Source: Planosporangium mesophilum (GTDB taxonomy: Bacteria; Actinomycetota; Actinomycetes; Mycobacteriales; Micromonosporaceae). From it: a stretch of 64,000 bases of DNA. A program made the translations under genes and the position numbers. Below the pieces are notes generated by a model, which was not told where the DNA came from, made no database searches, and saw nothing but the letters and a program-made list of their open reading frames with translations. The stretch spans positions 31,760 through 95,759 of the forward strand of contig NZ_BOON01000007.1 of NCBI RefSeq assembly GCF_016863255.1, given 5' to 3'. The first letter of the stretch is position 1. Each line of letters starts with the position of its first letter. Shown piece after piece: positions 25,319 to 40,990 of this stretch.

Positions 25319-26649
25319 TTAGCCGACGATCCGTTCGATCGCCTGCAACGGTATCCGCATCCAGGTCGGCCGGTGCCGGGCCTCGTAGGCCACTTCGTAG
25401 ACGGCCTTGTCGAGCTCGTACGCGCACAGCAGCGCCTGCTGCTCGCGGGGGTCGAAGCCGGCCCCGCCGGCGTACCCCTCGCAGAACGCGGTCCGGTTGC
25501 GCTCGATCCACTCCCGGGCCCGGTGCGCGAGCTGCGTGTTGTCCGGCTCCTCCACGAGCAGCTGGTACGCGGCGTACTCGTACGAGCGCAGCATGCCGGC
25601 CACGTCGCGCAGCGGGGAGTCGAGGCGGCGCCGCTGCTCCAGGGGCTGGCCCGGCTCGCCCTCGAAGTCGATCAGCAGCCAGGCGTACGGGGTGCGCAGC
25701 ACCTGGCCCAGGTGCAGGTCGCCGTGGATGCGCTGGACGGCGATCTCCTGGTCGGCGGCCTCGCGCAGCTTCGCGGCGATGGCGGGCAGGTACGGGCCCA
25801 GCTCCGGTACCGCGCCGGCCGCGTCGGTGAGCCGGGAGATCATGGCGTCGGCCGGGGGCGGCGCGGTCGACGTGCCCAGCTCCTTGGCGAGGGTCCGGTG
25901 GACCGCGGCGACGGCCTCGCCGAGCCGGTACGACTCGGCCGCGAAGTCGCCGCCCACCTCGTCGGCGTGCAGGTCCGCCTCGGCGAACAGGTCCCGGGCG
26001 CTCGTGGTGGCCATCGCCCAGCCGTCGGCGGAGTTCTCCGCGTACTCGGTCACCATGGCCAGCGACACCGGCTGCCCGTCGTCGTCGGTGCTCTCGATCG
26101 CGCCCAGCAGGCGGGCAACGTGGGGGCAGCCGGCCCGTGCGAGCACCCGGTTGAGCTCTAGGTCGGGGTTGATGCCGGCCGACACCCGGCGGAAGACCTT
26201 GAGGATGGCCGACGTGTCGTAGACGACGCTGGTGTTGGTCTGCTCCGCGTCGCCGACCCGGGCCGGCGCGTCCAGCGGCACCTGCGCGCCCGGCTCGAGG
26301 ATGAAGCGCAGGCGGTCCACTGCCGCGCCGACGGCGATCATGGCCAGCAGGCGGCGCGCCACGTCCTCGTCGTACAGCGCGTCGTACGCGGTGCGGTCGC
26401 CGTGCGACCCGATCGTCGCGACCTGGGTGAACTCGGCGGCCGGCACCCGGTCCCAGCCGACGAGGACCTGGTAGCGCTCGCTCCCGCCGTCGGCGTAGGT
26501 GACGTCGAGCAGGACGTGGTCGACGTCGTCGTGCAGCCGGGTCAGCGACCCCGGCCGTACCCCGGCCAGGGTCCGGTTGCGCCCGGCGTACCAGCGCTGG
26601 CGCGGCAGCCACTCGGCGAAGGGCAGCGTCATCGTCTCCTCGGGGGGAG

Positions 26650-26653
<4 letters not shown>
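25319..26653 (-). CDS. mak: Maltokinase
   Basis: 444 residues. It phosphorylates maltose with ATP to maltose-1-phosphate, the GlgE donor. It has an aminoglycoside-phosphotransferase-like C-lobe with [11 protein letters not shown] (catalytic Asp) and L-L-I-D-F-E-G-E-P (metal Asp), and an N-terminal cap with [15 protein letters not shown] 26653 overlaps the treS stop by 4 bases (ATGA). In mycobacteria TreS and maltokinase (Pep2) form a complex; tight coupling here fits that. The ATG 20 bases later is an alternative start. Confidence 0.92.
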
Positions 26654-28413
<1,760 letters not shown>

Positions 28414-28461
28414 ATTGTGTTACCTACCCGCGGTTGTCAGAACACTAAACGTGAATATGGA

Positions 28462-30420
<1,959 letters not shown>

Positions 30421-30558
30421 GATTGTTACGTTAGCCAGCCTGAGACGAATTGGCGCGGCCAGATGCGGAATCGTCTTGGTCACGTTCAATTCGTCCGGAT
30501 CTTGGGAACGTAGGTCCGTGCGACCCGTACCGTTGTCGCGCCGCGAGGAGGTCCATCC

Positions 30559-32205
<1,647 letters not shown>

Positions 32206-32208
<3 letters not shown>

Positions 32209-32255
32209 TCATCGAGAGTCTGCGGTGTCCCAGCACCGCAGACTCTCGGTGATCA
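32206..32255. terminator. Palindromic bidirectional terminator carrying both stop codons
   Basis: Arms 32206-32227 and 32234-32255 (TGATCATCGAGAGTCTGCGG outwards) pair over 22 positions with one G-U-type mismatch around a TCCCAG loop. The first TGA is the stop of pgm. The mirror TCA at 32253-32255 is the stop of the minus-strand gene. A related element is at 57681-57730. Confidence 0.8.
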
Positions 32256-33056
32256 CGCGAGGGTGCGGGCGATCGCCAGCGCCTCGGCGGCGCTCGGCGC
32301 CCCCTCCAGTCGGTAGCTGACCGTCCCGTCGGTCCAGACGAGGGTCGCCGCCGCCAACCGGCGGGTCTCGGTGTGGCGCACGCCCTGGCGGTCGACGTAC
32401 TCCAGCACGTGCGGATCGGGGAGCCACAGCGCGGGGCGCCCGGCGACCTCGTACCACTCGGTCTGCGGCCCGGCCATGGACTTCACGAACCCCGGTTCGA
32501 GCCGGCCGTCGAACTCGTCGAGCCGCACGCCGCCGCGGTAGACCAGCGACACCACCCGCGGCGCGCCGTCGCCCGCGGGGTCGGCGAGCAGGACCTCCCC
32601 GGGTACGCCAAGGCGCGCCGGCACGAGGACCGGGAACCGGGCCTGGCGGCGGGCCTCGTCGAGGGCCGCCGACCGGATCGACGGCAGCGGGCTCGGGGTC
32701 GGGTTCGGCGTCGGCCCTACCGACGGCTGCCCCCGGTGCACCTCGATGCCGGCGAAGCGGAGCAGACCGGTGACCGCGTGCGCGACCGCGGCCCGGCCTG
32801 GCGGGAGGACCGCGAGGGTCAGGGCGACCAGGAGGGCCGCCGCTGCCACCAGCCAGCGCCGCCGGAGCGACGGCAGCCACCGTACCCCCGGCAGCGGCCG
32901 GAACGACGGCAGCCGCCGTACCCTCGGCTCGTCCGCCGTCAGGCGGGCCCGCACCGCCGGACGCAGATCGGGCGGTTCGGGCGTGTCCAGCCATCCGCCG
33001 AGCGCGCGCAGCTCGGCGGCGAGGTCGACGGGTCCGTCGCGGCGCGGCTCAGCCAT
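32253..33056 (-). CDS. Putative anti-sigma factor (single-pass membrane protein)
   Basis: 267 residues. The N-terminal 65 or so residues are cytoplasmic (A-E-L-R-A-L-G-G-W-L-D-T-P-E-P-P-D-L), followed by one transmembrane helix (about 69-88, L-V-A-A-A-A-L-L-V-A-L-T-L-A-V-L). A Pro/Thr-rich linker (P-T-P-N-P-T-P-S-P-L-P) leads to an extracytoplasmic domain of about 140 residues resembling DUF4367-type modules. Overlap of 8 bases with the preceding ECF sigma gene strongly suggests it is the cognate anti-sigma factor. No zinc-binding HxxxCxxC motif is present, so it would be a non-zinc type. Confidence 0.7.
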   Translation of the reverse strand: MAEPRRDGPVDLAAELRALGGWLDTPEPPDLRPAVRARLTADEPRVRRLPSFRPLPGVRWLPSLRRRWLVAAAALLVALTLAVLPPGRAAVAHAVTGLLRFAGIEVHRGQPSVGPTPNPTPSPLPSIRSAALDEARRQARFPVLVPARLGVPGEVLLADPAGDGAPRVVSLVYRGGVRLDEFDGRLEPGFVKSMAGPQTEWYEVAGRPALWLPDPHVLEYVDRQGVRHTETRRLAAATLVWTDGTVSYRLEGAPSAAEALAIARTLA

Positions 33057-33612
33057 GGGGCACTTCCCTGGACAGGCCGGCCGAGAGACGGGTACGCAGC
33101 TTCACCAGCGCCCTGGCGGTACGCGACTTCACCGTGCCGCGCGGCCAGCCCAGGACCTGCGCGGTCTCGGCCTCGCTGAGATCGAGCAGGTACCGGCAGA
33201 CCACCACGTCCCGGTCGCGCTCGTCGAGCTGGCGTACCGCGTCCAGCAGCGTGGCCCGGCGCTCGGCGGCCAGGGCCGCGTCGCCGGGCAGGTCGGGAGC
33301 CTCGGGGCCGGGCCCGCCGAGCGCCGCGGCCCGCAGGGCCAGTCCGTCGCGGCGGCTCCGGGACCGGTGCAGGTTGCGCGTCTCGTTGCCGATGATCGCC
33401 AGCAGCCAGGCCCGGAACGGCGAGTCGCCCCGGTACAGGCGGAGCCTCCGGAACGCCTTCACGAACGCCTCCTGTACTACGTCCTCGGCGTCGTCTCCGG
33501 CGCCGAGCAGCCACGCGGTCCGGTGCGCGAACGCACTGTGTCGCGCGACCAGCACCTCGTACGCGTCGAGGTCACCAGCGCGGGCGCGGTCGACGAACTC
33601 GGCGTCGTCCAG
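33049..33612 (-). CDS. ECF RNA polymerase sigma factor
   Basis: About 187 residues. Region 2: F-V-D-R-A-R-A-G-D-L-D-A-Y, D-A-E-D-V-V-Q-E-A-F-V-K-A-F-R and S-P-F-R-A-W-L-L-A-I-I-G-N. Region 4: L-D-E-R-D-R-D-V-V-V-C-R-Y-L-L-D-L-S-E-A-E-T-A-Q-V-L-G-W-P-R-G-T-V-K-S-R. The best start by ribosome site is CTG 33612 (GGAGG, 7-base spacing), which gives the normal family length. The only upstream in-frame standard start, GTG 33720, would run past the start of the divergent Tat gene. It is followed by its putative anti-sigma factor. Confidence 0.82.
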   Translation of the reverse strand: MDDAEFVDRARAGDLDAYEVLVARHSAFAHRTAWLLGAGDDAEDVVQEAFVKAFRRLRLYRGDSPFRAWLLAIIGNETRNLHRSRSRRDGLALRAAALGGPGPEAPDLPGDAALAAERRATLLDAVRQLDERDRDVVVCRYLLDLSEAETAQVLGWPRGTVKSRTARALVKLRTRLSAGLSREVPHG

Positions 33613-33710
33613 TTGTCCACCTCCGAACCCGGGTTGTCGCCACTGTAGACACCGGCCGGGTCCGACGGGTTCCGCCGGAACCCGTACCGGGCGTGCGGTG
33701 TCAACCGGGC

Positions 33711-34955
33711 ATGACCACACGGCGGCAGTTCCTGACGATCGCGGGCGGGGCCGCGTGCCTGCTCGGTGGCGGCGCGGCCCTCGCGGCGAGCCGGCGGCCG
33801 AAGCGGCCCGGCGACCCTTCCGGCGTACCCGATCCGCTGTTGGTGGAGACCACCGGTGGGCTGGCGACGGTACGGGGTACCGACATCCGCGCCGCCGGCG
33901 CGGCGGTGTGCGCCCCGGATGGGAGGACGCTGTACGCGGCGGCGTCCACCGGCGCCGGCGCGACCGACCTGACCGGCGTCCACACCGCCACCGGCCAGGT
34001 CATCCACCGGCACACGCTGGCCGGGCGGTGGGTGCCCCGGGTCGCCTCGGCCGGGGGAGCGGTGGCGCTGACCGCCGCGGACGAGCCGGCGGGGCGCGAG
34101 CGCACCACGATCGTGATCGCCGACGGGGCCGGCGAGAAGCGCCGCCTGGAGCTGCCCGGAAACTACGAGCCGGACGCGTTCCGCACCGACGACGAGGGTC
34201 TGTTCGTGCTGGACCGGCTGCCACCGACGGGGCCCGACCGGTACCGGGTACGGATGGTCGACCTCGGCACCGGGGCGCCCGGCCCGCTGCTGGGCCGCGA
34301 CAAGACCCCCGTACCGCAAGGGGCCGAGGAGGAGATGCGCGGCGAGCGGCGACAGGCGGTGTACGCCCCGGACGGCGGGACGCTGTACACGCTCTACACC
34401 CACCAGCCCGACCACCAGCACACCCGCGATCTGCTGGCGGGCGGCCGGCGCAGCGACGTGCACGCGTTCGTGCACGTGCTCAACCTGGTGCAGGGCTGGG
34501 CGTACTGCCTCGACCTGCCCGAACCCTTCGGCCACGGCCCGGCGGCCGGCCACACCCTCGCGGTCAGCCCCGACGGCACGGCGCTGTACGTGGCGGACCT
34601 GACCAGCGGGCGGCTCACCGTAGCCGACACCGAGTTGCTGACCGTGCAACGGGTCGTACCGGTGCCAACCGGCTCGGGTACCGCCTGCACGGCGGTCTCC
34701 CCGGACGGCGGCCGGCTCTTCCTCGGCGCCGACTCCCGGGTGTACGCCGTCGACCTCGCGACGCCGGCGGTCGCGTCGACCTGGCAGCTGGGCGGCGAGG
34801 TGCGCGGACTGGCGACCAGCCGCGACGGCGCCCGGCTGTACGCGGGCCGTCCGGGGGCGGTGAGCTGGCACGATCCGGCGACCGGCGCCGAGCTCGGCCG
34901 GCACCCGGTCGCCGGCCTGACCGGGCTGCGTCGCGCCCTGCTCCCGCTCCTGTGA
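33711..34955 (+). CDS. Tat-exported beta-propeller-like protein, unknown function
   Basis: 414 residues. The N-terminus M-T-T-R-R-Q-F-L-T-I-A-G-G-A-A-C-L-L is a clear twin-arginine signal with an A-L-A-A cleavage region near residue 32. The mature part shows repeated Y-A-P-D-G-G-T-L-Y, V-S-P-D-G-T-A-L-Y, V-S-P-D-G-G-R-L-F and T-S-R-D-G-A-R-L-Y motifs, as in YVTN/WD40-like propellers. It is probably secreted or cell-surface. It is divergent from the ECF sigma factor and could be one of its targets. No catalytic motif was recognised. Its stop TGA is part of a TGATCA. Confidence 0.7.
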   Translation: MTTRRQFLTIAGGAACLLGGGAALAASRRPKRPGDPSGVPDPLLVETTGGLATVRGTDIRAAGAAVCAPDGRTLYAAASTGAGATDLTGVHTATGQVIHRHTLAGRWVPRVASAGGAVALTAADEPAGRERTTIVIADGAGEKRRLELPGNYEPDAFRTDDEGLFVLDRLPPTGPDRYRVRMVDLGTGAPGPLLGRDKTPVPQGAEEEMRGERRQAVYAPDGGTLYTLYTHQPDHQHTRDLLAGGRRSDVHAFVHVLNLVQGWAYCLDLPEPFGHGPAAGHTLAVSPDGTALYVADLTSGRLTVADTELLTVQRVVPVPTGSGTACTAVSPDGGRLFLGADSRVYAVDLATPAVASTWQLGGEVRGLATSRDGARLYAGRPGAVSWHDPATGAELGRHPVAGLTGLRRALLPLL

Positions 34956-34998
34956 TCAGCCCGCGCCCCCGCTCCGGTGATCACGGGGAGGCCGACGG

Positions 34999-36594
<1,596 letters not shown>

Positions 36595-36615
36595 GTAAAT
36601 CCCCCTCGGGTCGCC

Positions 36616-36641
36616 GGGTGAGGCCTCCTGGCACCTCACCC
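36616..36641 (-). promoter_or_regulatory. Hairpin in the gap before the ThDP enzyme
   Basis: Perfect 8-bp arms GGGTGAGG (36616-36623) and CCTCACCC (36634-36641), 10-base loop, in the 72-base gap between the FAD oxidase and the ThDP enzyme. Read on the minus strand it lies just upstream of the GAGGGGG ribosome site and may tune relative expression. Confidence 0.35.
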
Positions 36642-36666
36642 TTTGTATGACCCCGAAGCGGCGGGA

Positions 36667-38043
36667 TTATCCCGAGGAACCGGTCTCGCAGGGGAGCAGG
36701 ACGCCGGGGTTGAGCAGCCCGGCCGGGTCCAGCCCGTCCTTGATGCGGCGCATGGCGGCAACCTCCTCGGGCGAGCGGGACAGCCCCAGCCACGCGACCT
36801 TGGCCCGGCCGATGCCGTGCTCGGAGCTGATGCTGCCCCGGTGCGCCGCGACCAGGCGCAGCACGGCGTCCGTCACTTCGGAGTACGCGTCGCCGACGTC
36901 GAGCACGTTGACGTGGATGTTCCCCTCGTTGACGTGCCCGAAGAGGATCGGCCGGGCCCCGGGCGCGACCGCGGCGATCGTGCCCGGAAGCTCGCGTACC
37001 AGACTGGGCAGCTCGCCCAGGGGGACGCTGACGTCGAGCTTGACGGGGATGCCCGCCGCGCTGATCGCCTCGGTGTGCGTCTCCCGGAACGCCCAGAGTC
37101 GGGCCCGGCCGGCCGCGTCGGAGGCGACCGTCGCGTCGCCGACCGCCTCGCACTCGGCGAGCGTGTCCAGGATCGCGTCGGTCGGGTCGGTACGGTCGGT
37201 GCACTCCAGCACCACGCAGGCCGGGAACTCCTCGGCGAACGGCGCGGGCAGCCCCGCGTGGTCTCGTACGAGCCGCAGCCCGTCGGCGTAGAAGATCTCC
37301 GCGGCCGACAGCGAGGCCAGCCGGTCACGGGCGACCGACAGCAGCTCCAGGGCGGCGTCGGTGTCCGCCAGCCCGACCAGCGCCACGGCGCGGGCCGGCA
37401 GCAGGGGCACCAGGTGCAGCCGTACCCGTGTGACGATGCCCAGCGTGCCTTCGCTCCCGGCGAGCAGCTGGGTCAGGTCGTACCCGGTGTTGTCCTTGGT
37501 CAGGCCGGTCAACCGGCTCACCACCGTGCCGTCGGGCAGTACCGCCTCCAGCCCGGCGAGCTGGGTGCGCATGCTGCCGTAGCGCAGCACCCGGATGCCG
37601 CCGGCGTTCGTGGCCACCAGGCCACCGACCGTGGCCGACGAGCGGGAGGCGAGGTCGACGCCGAAGTCCAGCCCGGCGGCGCGGGCGTGGTTCTGCAGGG
37701 CCTCCAGGGTCACCCCGGCCCCGACCGTCACCTGCGCCGCCATCCGGTCGACCGGCTCCAGGTCGCGCAGCCGGGTGAGGCTGACGAGCACCTCGTCGCC
37801 GCGCGGTACGCCGGCTCCGACCAGGCCGGTGTTGCCGCCCTGGACCACCATCGGGGCACCGGCCGCCGCGCACGCGCGGACGACGCCGGCGACCTCCTCG
37901 GTGCTGGCCGGGCGCACGACGCAGGACGCCTGGCCGGTGAACCGGCGGGTCCAGTCGGTCTCGTACGGTGCCCGCAGGTCGGCGTCGACGAGGACGTGCG
38001 CCTCACCGACGACGGCGCGGAGCGCCTCGATCAGGTCAGCCAC
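36667..38043 (-). CDS. FAD-linked 2-hydroxyacid oxidase/dehydrogenase (GlcD/DLD-like)
   Basis: 458 residues. An N-terminal PCMH FAD domain has V-V-Q-G-G-N-T-G-L-V-G-A-G-V-P (about 62-76), A-T-V-G-G-L-V-A-T-N-A-G-G and L-L-A-G-S-E-G-T-L-G-I-V-T. The C-terminal FAD-oxidase domain has F-G-H-V-N-E-G-N-I-H and S-S-E-H-G-I-G-R-A-K. Such enzymes oxidise D-lactate, D-2-hydroxyglutarate, glycolate or mandelate-like acids. GTG 38043 overlaps the SerA-like gene by 13 bases. With the ThDP enzyme it could form a hydroxyacid to aldehyde route. Confidence 0.87.
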   Translation of the reverse strand: MADLIEALRAVVGEAHVLVDADLRAPYETDWTRRFTGQASCVVRPASTEEVAGVVRACAAAGAPMVVQGGNTGLVGAGVPRGDEVLVSLTRLRDLEPVDRMAAQVTVGAGVTLEALQNHARAAGLDFGVDLASRSSATVGGLVATNAGGIRVLRYGSMRTQLAGLEAVLPDGTVVSRLTGLTKDNTGYDLTQLLAGSEGTLGIVTRVRLHLVPLLPARAVALVGLADTDAALELLSVARDRLASLSAAEIFYADGLRLVRDHAGLPAPFAEEFPACVVLECTDRTDPTDAILDTLAECEAVGDATVASDAAGRARLWAFRETHTEAISAAGIPVKLDVSVPLGELPSLVRELPGTIAAVAPGARPILFGHVNEGNIHVNVLDVGDAYSEVTDAVLRLVAAHRGSISSEHGIGRAKVAWLGLSRSPEEVAAMRRIKDGLDPAGLLNPGVLLPCETGSSG

Positions 38044-39269
38044 GGGAGCACCCGCAGCCGGATCGTCTGCTTCATCGTGTGCAGCCTGGTCAGCACGTCT
38101 TCGGGGTAGTCGCAGCGGATGTCGGTGAGCAGGTAGCCGACCTCGCCCCGGGTGCCCAGCAGCTGGCTCTCGATGTTGACCGAGTGCGCGGCCAGGATGC
38201 TGTTGACCTCGGCGAGGACGCCGGGGACGTTGTGGTGGACCAGGGCGAGGCGATGCAGGTCCCGGGGGAGCGGAAGCGCGAGCGAGGGCAGGTTCACGCT
38301 CAGCGTCGTGGCGCCGTCCACCACGTACCGGTGCAGCTTCTCGGCGACGAAGGAGCCGATGTCGGACTGGGCCTCCTCGGTGGAGCCGCCGATGTGCGGG
38401 GTGAGGATCACGTTCGGCAGGCCGCGCAGCGTGGAGCGGAACTCGTCGCCGCGCCCCTTGGGCTCGGTGGGGAACACGTCGACCGCGGCGCCGGCGACGT
38501 GGCCGGAGTCGAGGTGCCGGCGCAGGGCCTCGTGGTCGATCACGAAGCCCCGGCTGAGGTTGAGGAACAGGCTGCCGGGCCGCATTCGGCCGAACTGCTC
38601 CTCGCCGAAGAACCCGCTGTTGCCGGGGCGCCCGTCCACGTGCAGCGTGACGACGTCGGAGACCTCGAGCAGCTCGTCGAGGGTCGCGCAGCGGTGTGCG
38701 TTGCCCAGCGCCAGCTTGTCGGCGGTGTCGTAGAAGACCACCCGCATGCCCAGGTTCTCGGCGAGCACCGACAGCTGGGTGCCGATGTTGCCGTAGCCGA
38801 CGATGCCCAGGGTGCGTCCGCGGATCTCGTGGCTGCCGGTGGCGTCCTTGTTCCAGACCCCTTCGTGCATCGCCGCGTTCTTCTCGGTCAGCCGCCGGGT
38901 CAGCGCGATGATCTCGGCCACGGCCAGTTCGACGACGCTGCGGGTGTTGGAGAAGGGGGCGTTGAACACCGCGATGCCCAGGCGCGCGGCGGCGCCGAGG
39001 TCGGTCTGGTCGGTACCGATGCAGAACGCGCCGATCGCCCGCAACTCGGTGGCGGCCTCGAGGACGGCCGCGCTCACCTGCGTCTTGGACCGGATGCCGA
39101 GCAGGTGGACGCCGTCGAGCGCCTTGATCAGTTCGTCCTCGTCCAGCGCCCGGGAGACGGTCTCTACCTCATGCCCCTGCGATTTCAGCAGGTCCACCGC
39201 GACCGGGTGGATGTTCTCGAGCAGGAGGGTACGCACGGGTTCGTTCTTGAGCACGCGGTCGTTGAGCAC
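38031..39269 (-). CDS. serA: D-3-phosphoglycerate dehydrogenase-type protein with ACT domain
   Basis: About 412 residues, close to the E. coli-type SerA: G-A-F-C-I-G-T-D-Q-T-D-L, F-N-A-P-F-S-N-T-R-S-V-V-E, NAD fold G-I-V-G-Y-G-N-I-G-T-Q-L, H-I-G-G-S-T-E-E-A-Q and a C-terminal ACT domain (H-H-N-V-P-G-V-L-A-E-V-N). It oxidises 3-phosphoglycerate in serine synthesis and may also reduce 2-oxoglutarate. GTG 39269 gives the family length. A 15-base tandem duplication (39247-39276) at the start encodes D-R-V-L-N / D-R-V-L-K, so GTG 39254 is equally possible. Linkage to the oxidase suggests hydroxyacid recycling. Confidence 0.85.
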   Translation of the reverse strand: MLNDRVLKNEPVRTLLLENIHPVAVDLLKSQGHEVETVSRALDEDELIKALDGVHLLGIRSKTQVSAAVLEAATELRAIGAFCIGTDQTDLGAAARLGIAVFNAPFSNTRSVVELAVAEIIALTRRLTEKNAAMHEGVWNKDATGSHEIRGRTLGIVGYGNIGTQLSVLAENLGMRVVFYDTADKLALGNAHRCATLDELLEVSDVVTLHVDGRPGNSGFFGEEQFGRMRPGSLFLNLSRGFVIDHEALRRHLDSGHVAGAAVDVFPTEPKGRGDEFRSTLRGLPNVILTPHIGGSTEEAQSDIGSFVAEKLHRYVVDGATTLSVNLPSLALPLPRDLHRLALVHHNVPGVLAEVNSILAAHSVNIESQLLGTRGEVGYLLTDIRCDYPEDVLTRLHTMKQTIRLRVLPWLT

Positions 39270-39383
39270 GCGGTCGAGAATAGTCCAGGATCCGGGACAC
39301 AGATCGGCCGTCCGCAATATGGTCAGTGATCTCACTTACTGAGAGGATGGAGTGGTCGCCCGCATCCCCACCGAGGAGGCGAC

Positions 39384-40283
39384 ATGGAGCCGATCTGGCG
39401 CTGGAGCGACGACGCCACGCTGACGTTCGCACCCGACCGGGGGCGGGTGTTCCAGGTACGGGTGGCGGGGCGCGAGGCGTACTGGACCGCCCCCGACGCG
39501 GCCGACTGGAACGTCGGGGGCGACCGGCTGTGGTTCGGGCCGGAGTACTCCTGGTTCTGGCGGGACCCGGCGCTCGACCCGGCGCGCGATCACGTCGTAC
39601 CCGACGAGATCGACCCGGGGCACTGGCACGTCGAGGCCCTCGACGAGCGGTCCTGCCGGCTGCTGGCCACGGCGCACCTGCGCGACCTGCACGGGGCCGG
39701 CGACATGACCGTCGTGGCCCGGCGGGAGTTCGAGTGGCGGCCGGGCGGCCCCGGCGAGGCGGTCTACGCCAGTACCGCCAGCCTGGAGGTGGTCGACGGG
39801 CCGGACGGCGAGCCGGTGAGCGCGTGGAGCGTCCTCCAGGTGCCGGCCGGCGGCCGGATGTTCGTCGGCTACCAGGGGGTTCCGGCCTACCGCGACTACT
39901 ACGAGCCGGTGACCTCCGGCCACCTGTACGTGGGCGACGAGGCCCTGGAGCTGGACATCTCCGGCCTGGACCGGTTCAAGATCGGCCTCCGGGCACCGGT
40001 CGCGACCGGCCACTGCGCCTACCGGCACCCGGTGCCCGGCGGGTACGTGACGATCGAGCGCCGGTTCGACCTCCATCCCGGGCTGCCCTACTGCGATCTG
40101 CCCCGGTCGAAGACGACCGGCCCGGACGGCGACGCGGTCCAGGGGTACAACGACGCCGGCCGTCGCGGCGGGACGTACGGGGAGCTGGAGCACCACACCC
40201 CGGCGGTGATCGTCGGCAGTGGACCGCAGACCGCGACCGGCCGCTGTCTGACCACGGTCCGCTTCGAGCCCCGGGCGGAGTGA
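39384..40283 (+). CDS. Conserved protein of unknown function, beta-rich
   Basis: 299 residues without signal or membrane segments, rich in Trp, Tyr and Asp: [38 protein letters not shown] and the end [10 protein letters not shown]. The pattern recalls galactose-mutarotase-like beta-sandwich proteins (the Y-G-E-L-E-H-H-T-P end is typical of some DUFs with that fold). A sugar-related role would fit but is not shown. ATG 39384 follows GAGGAGGCGAC. Single gene, divergent from serA. Confidence 0.6.
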   Translation: MEPIWRWSDDATLTFAPDRGRVFQVRVAGREAYWTAPDAADWNVGGDRLWFGPEYSWFWRDPALDPARDHVVPDEIDPGHWHVEALDERSCRLLATAHLRDLHGAGDMTVVARREFEWRPGGPGEAVYASTASLEVVDGPDGEPVSAWSVLQVPAGGRMFVGYQGVPAYRDYYEPVTSGHLYVGDEALELDISGLDRFKIGLRAPVATGHCAYRHPVPGGYVTIERRFDLHPGLPYCDLPRSKTTGPDGDAVQGYNDAGRRGGTYGELEHHTPAVIVGSGPQTATGRCLTTVRFEPRAE

Positions 40284-40342
40284 GCGGCGGGCGTTACCGG
40301 TCGGCATCTGAGGGAAGGCACGCCGGGACTAGGGAGGTATAT

Positions 40343-40930
40343 GTGACCATGCCGTCGAATCCCGCAGACCGTCCGGCGCCGGGCGTACCCGGCTCCGGAT
40401 CCAACATTCCGGCCGGCCCGGCCGGGGTGCCATCGGCGCCGGGCGGCAGCATGGGTGGCCCGAGCTCCGGGCGCCCGACCGTGACCGTCGCGAGCTTCCC
40501 CGACTACGAGTCGGCGCAGCGCGCCGTGGACTATCTGTCGGACAACCAGTTCCCGGTCGAGCACACCACGATCGTCGGGACCGACCTGCGGTTGGTCGAG
40601 AAGGTACTGGGCCGGCTGACCACCGCCCGCGCGGCGCTCGCCGGCGCGGGTACCGGTGCCTGGTTCGGCCTGCTGATCGGCCTGCTGCTGAGCATCTTCA
40701 CCGTGTCGGCCTGGTGGGCCCTGCTGCTCACCGGCCTGATCATCGGTGCCCTGTGGGGCGCCGCGTTCGGGGCCATCGCGCACGCCATGACCGGCGGCCG
40801 GCGGGACTTCGCCTCCCGCAGCGAGATCCAGGCCGGTACGTACGCGGTGGTGGTGGACGACGACTACGCCGAGCAGGCCCGGCAGTTGCTGGGCAGGCTG
40901 GGCTGGCAGGCCAGCGGCGTGGGCGGCTGA
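40343..40930 (+). CDS. General-stress-protein-17M-like membrane protein
   Basis: 195 residues. A Pro/Gly/Ser-rich N-terminus (about 1-48) leads to a YflT/GSP17M-like domain: V-T-V-A-S-F-P-D-Y-E-S-A-Q-R-A-V-D-Y-L, V-E-H-T-T-I-V-G-T-D-L-R-L-V-E-K-V. Two adjacent transmembrane helices follow (about 98-145), then a conserved soluble end A-G-T-Y-A-V-V-V-D-D-D-Y-A. GTG 40343 is preceded by GGGAGGTATAT; ATG 40349 is possible. It is a widespread actinobacterial stress protein of unknown mechanism. Confidence 0.78.
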   Translation: MTMPSNPADRPAPGVPGSGSNIPAGPAGVPSAPGGSMGGPSSGRPTVTVASFPDYESAQRAVDYLSDNQFPVEHTTIVGTDLRLVEKVLGRLTTARAALAGAGTGAWFGLLIGLLLSIFTVSAWWALLLTGLIIGALWGAAFGAIAHAMTGGRRDFASRSEIQAGTYAVVVDDDYAEQARQLLGRLGWQASGVGG

Positions 40931-40942
40931 ACGGAGCGCACA

Positions 40943-40976
40943 CCAACGGCGCGTCGCGGCCGCGACGCGCCGTTGG
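40943..40976. terminator. Perfect 34-bp palindrome terminator
   Basis: CCAACGGCGCGTCGCGG (40943-40959) is followed directly by its exact reverse complement (40960-40976), with no designed loop. It lies between two convergent genes, 12 bases after one stop and 14 before the other, and should stop transcription both ways. Confidence 0.75.
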
Positions 40977-40990
40977 GCGTCACGGCGTTG

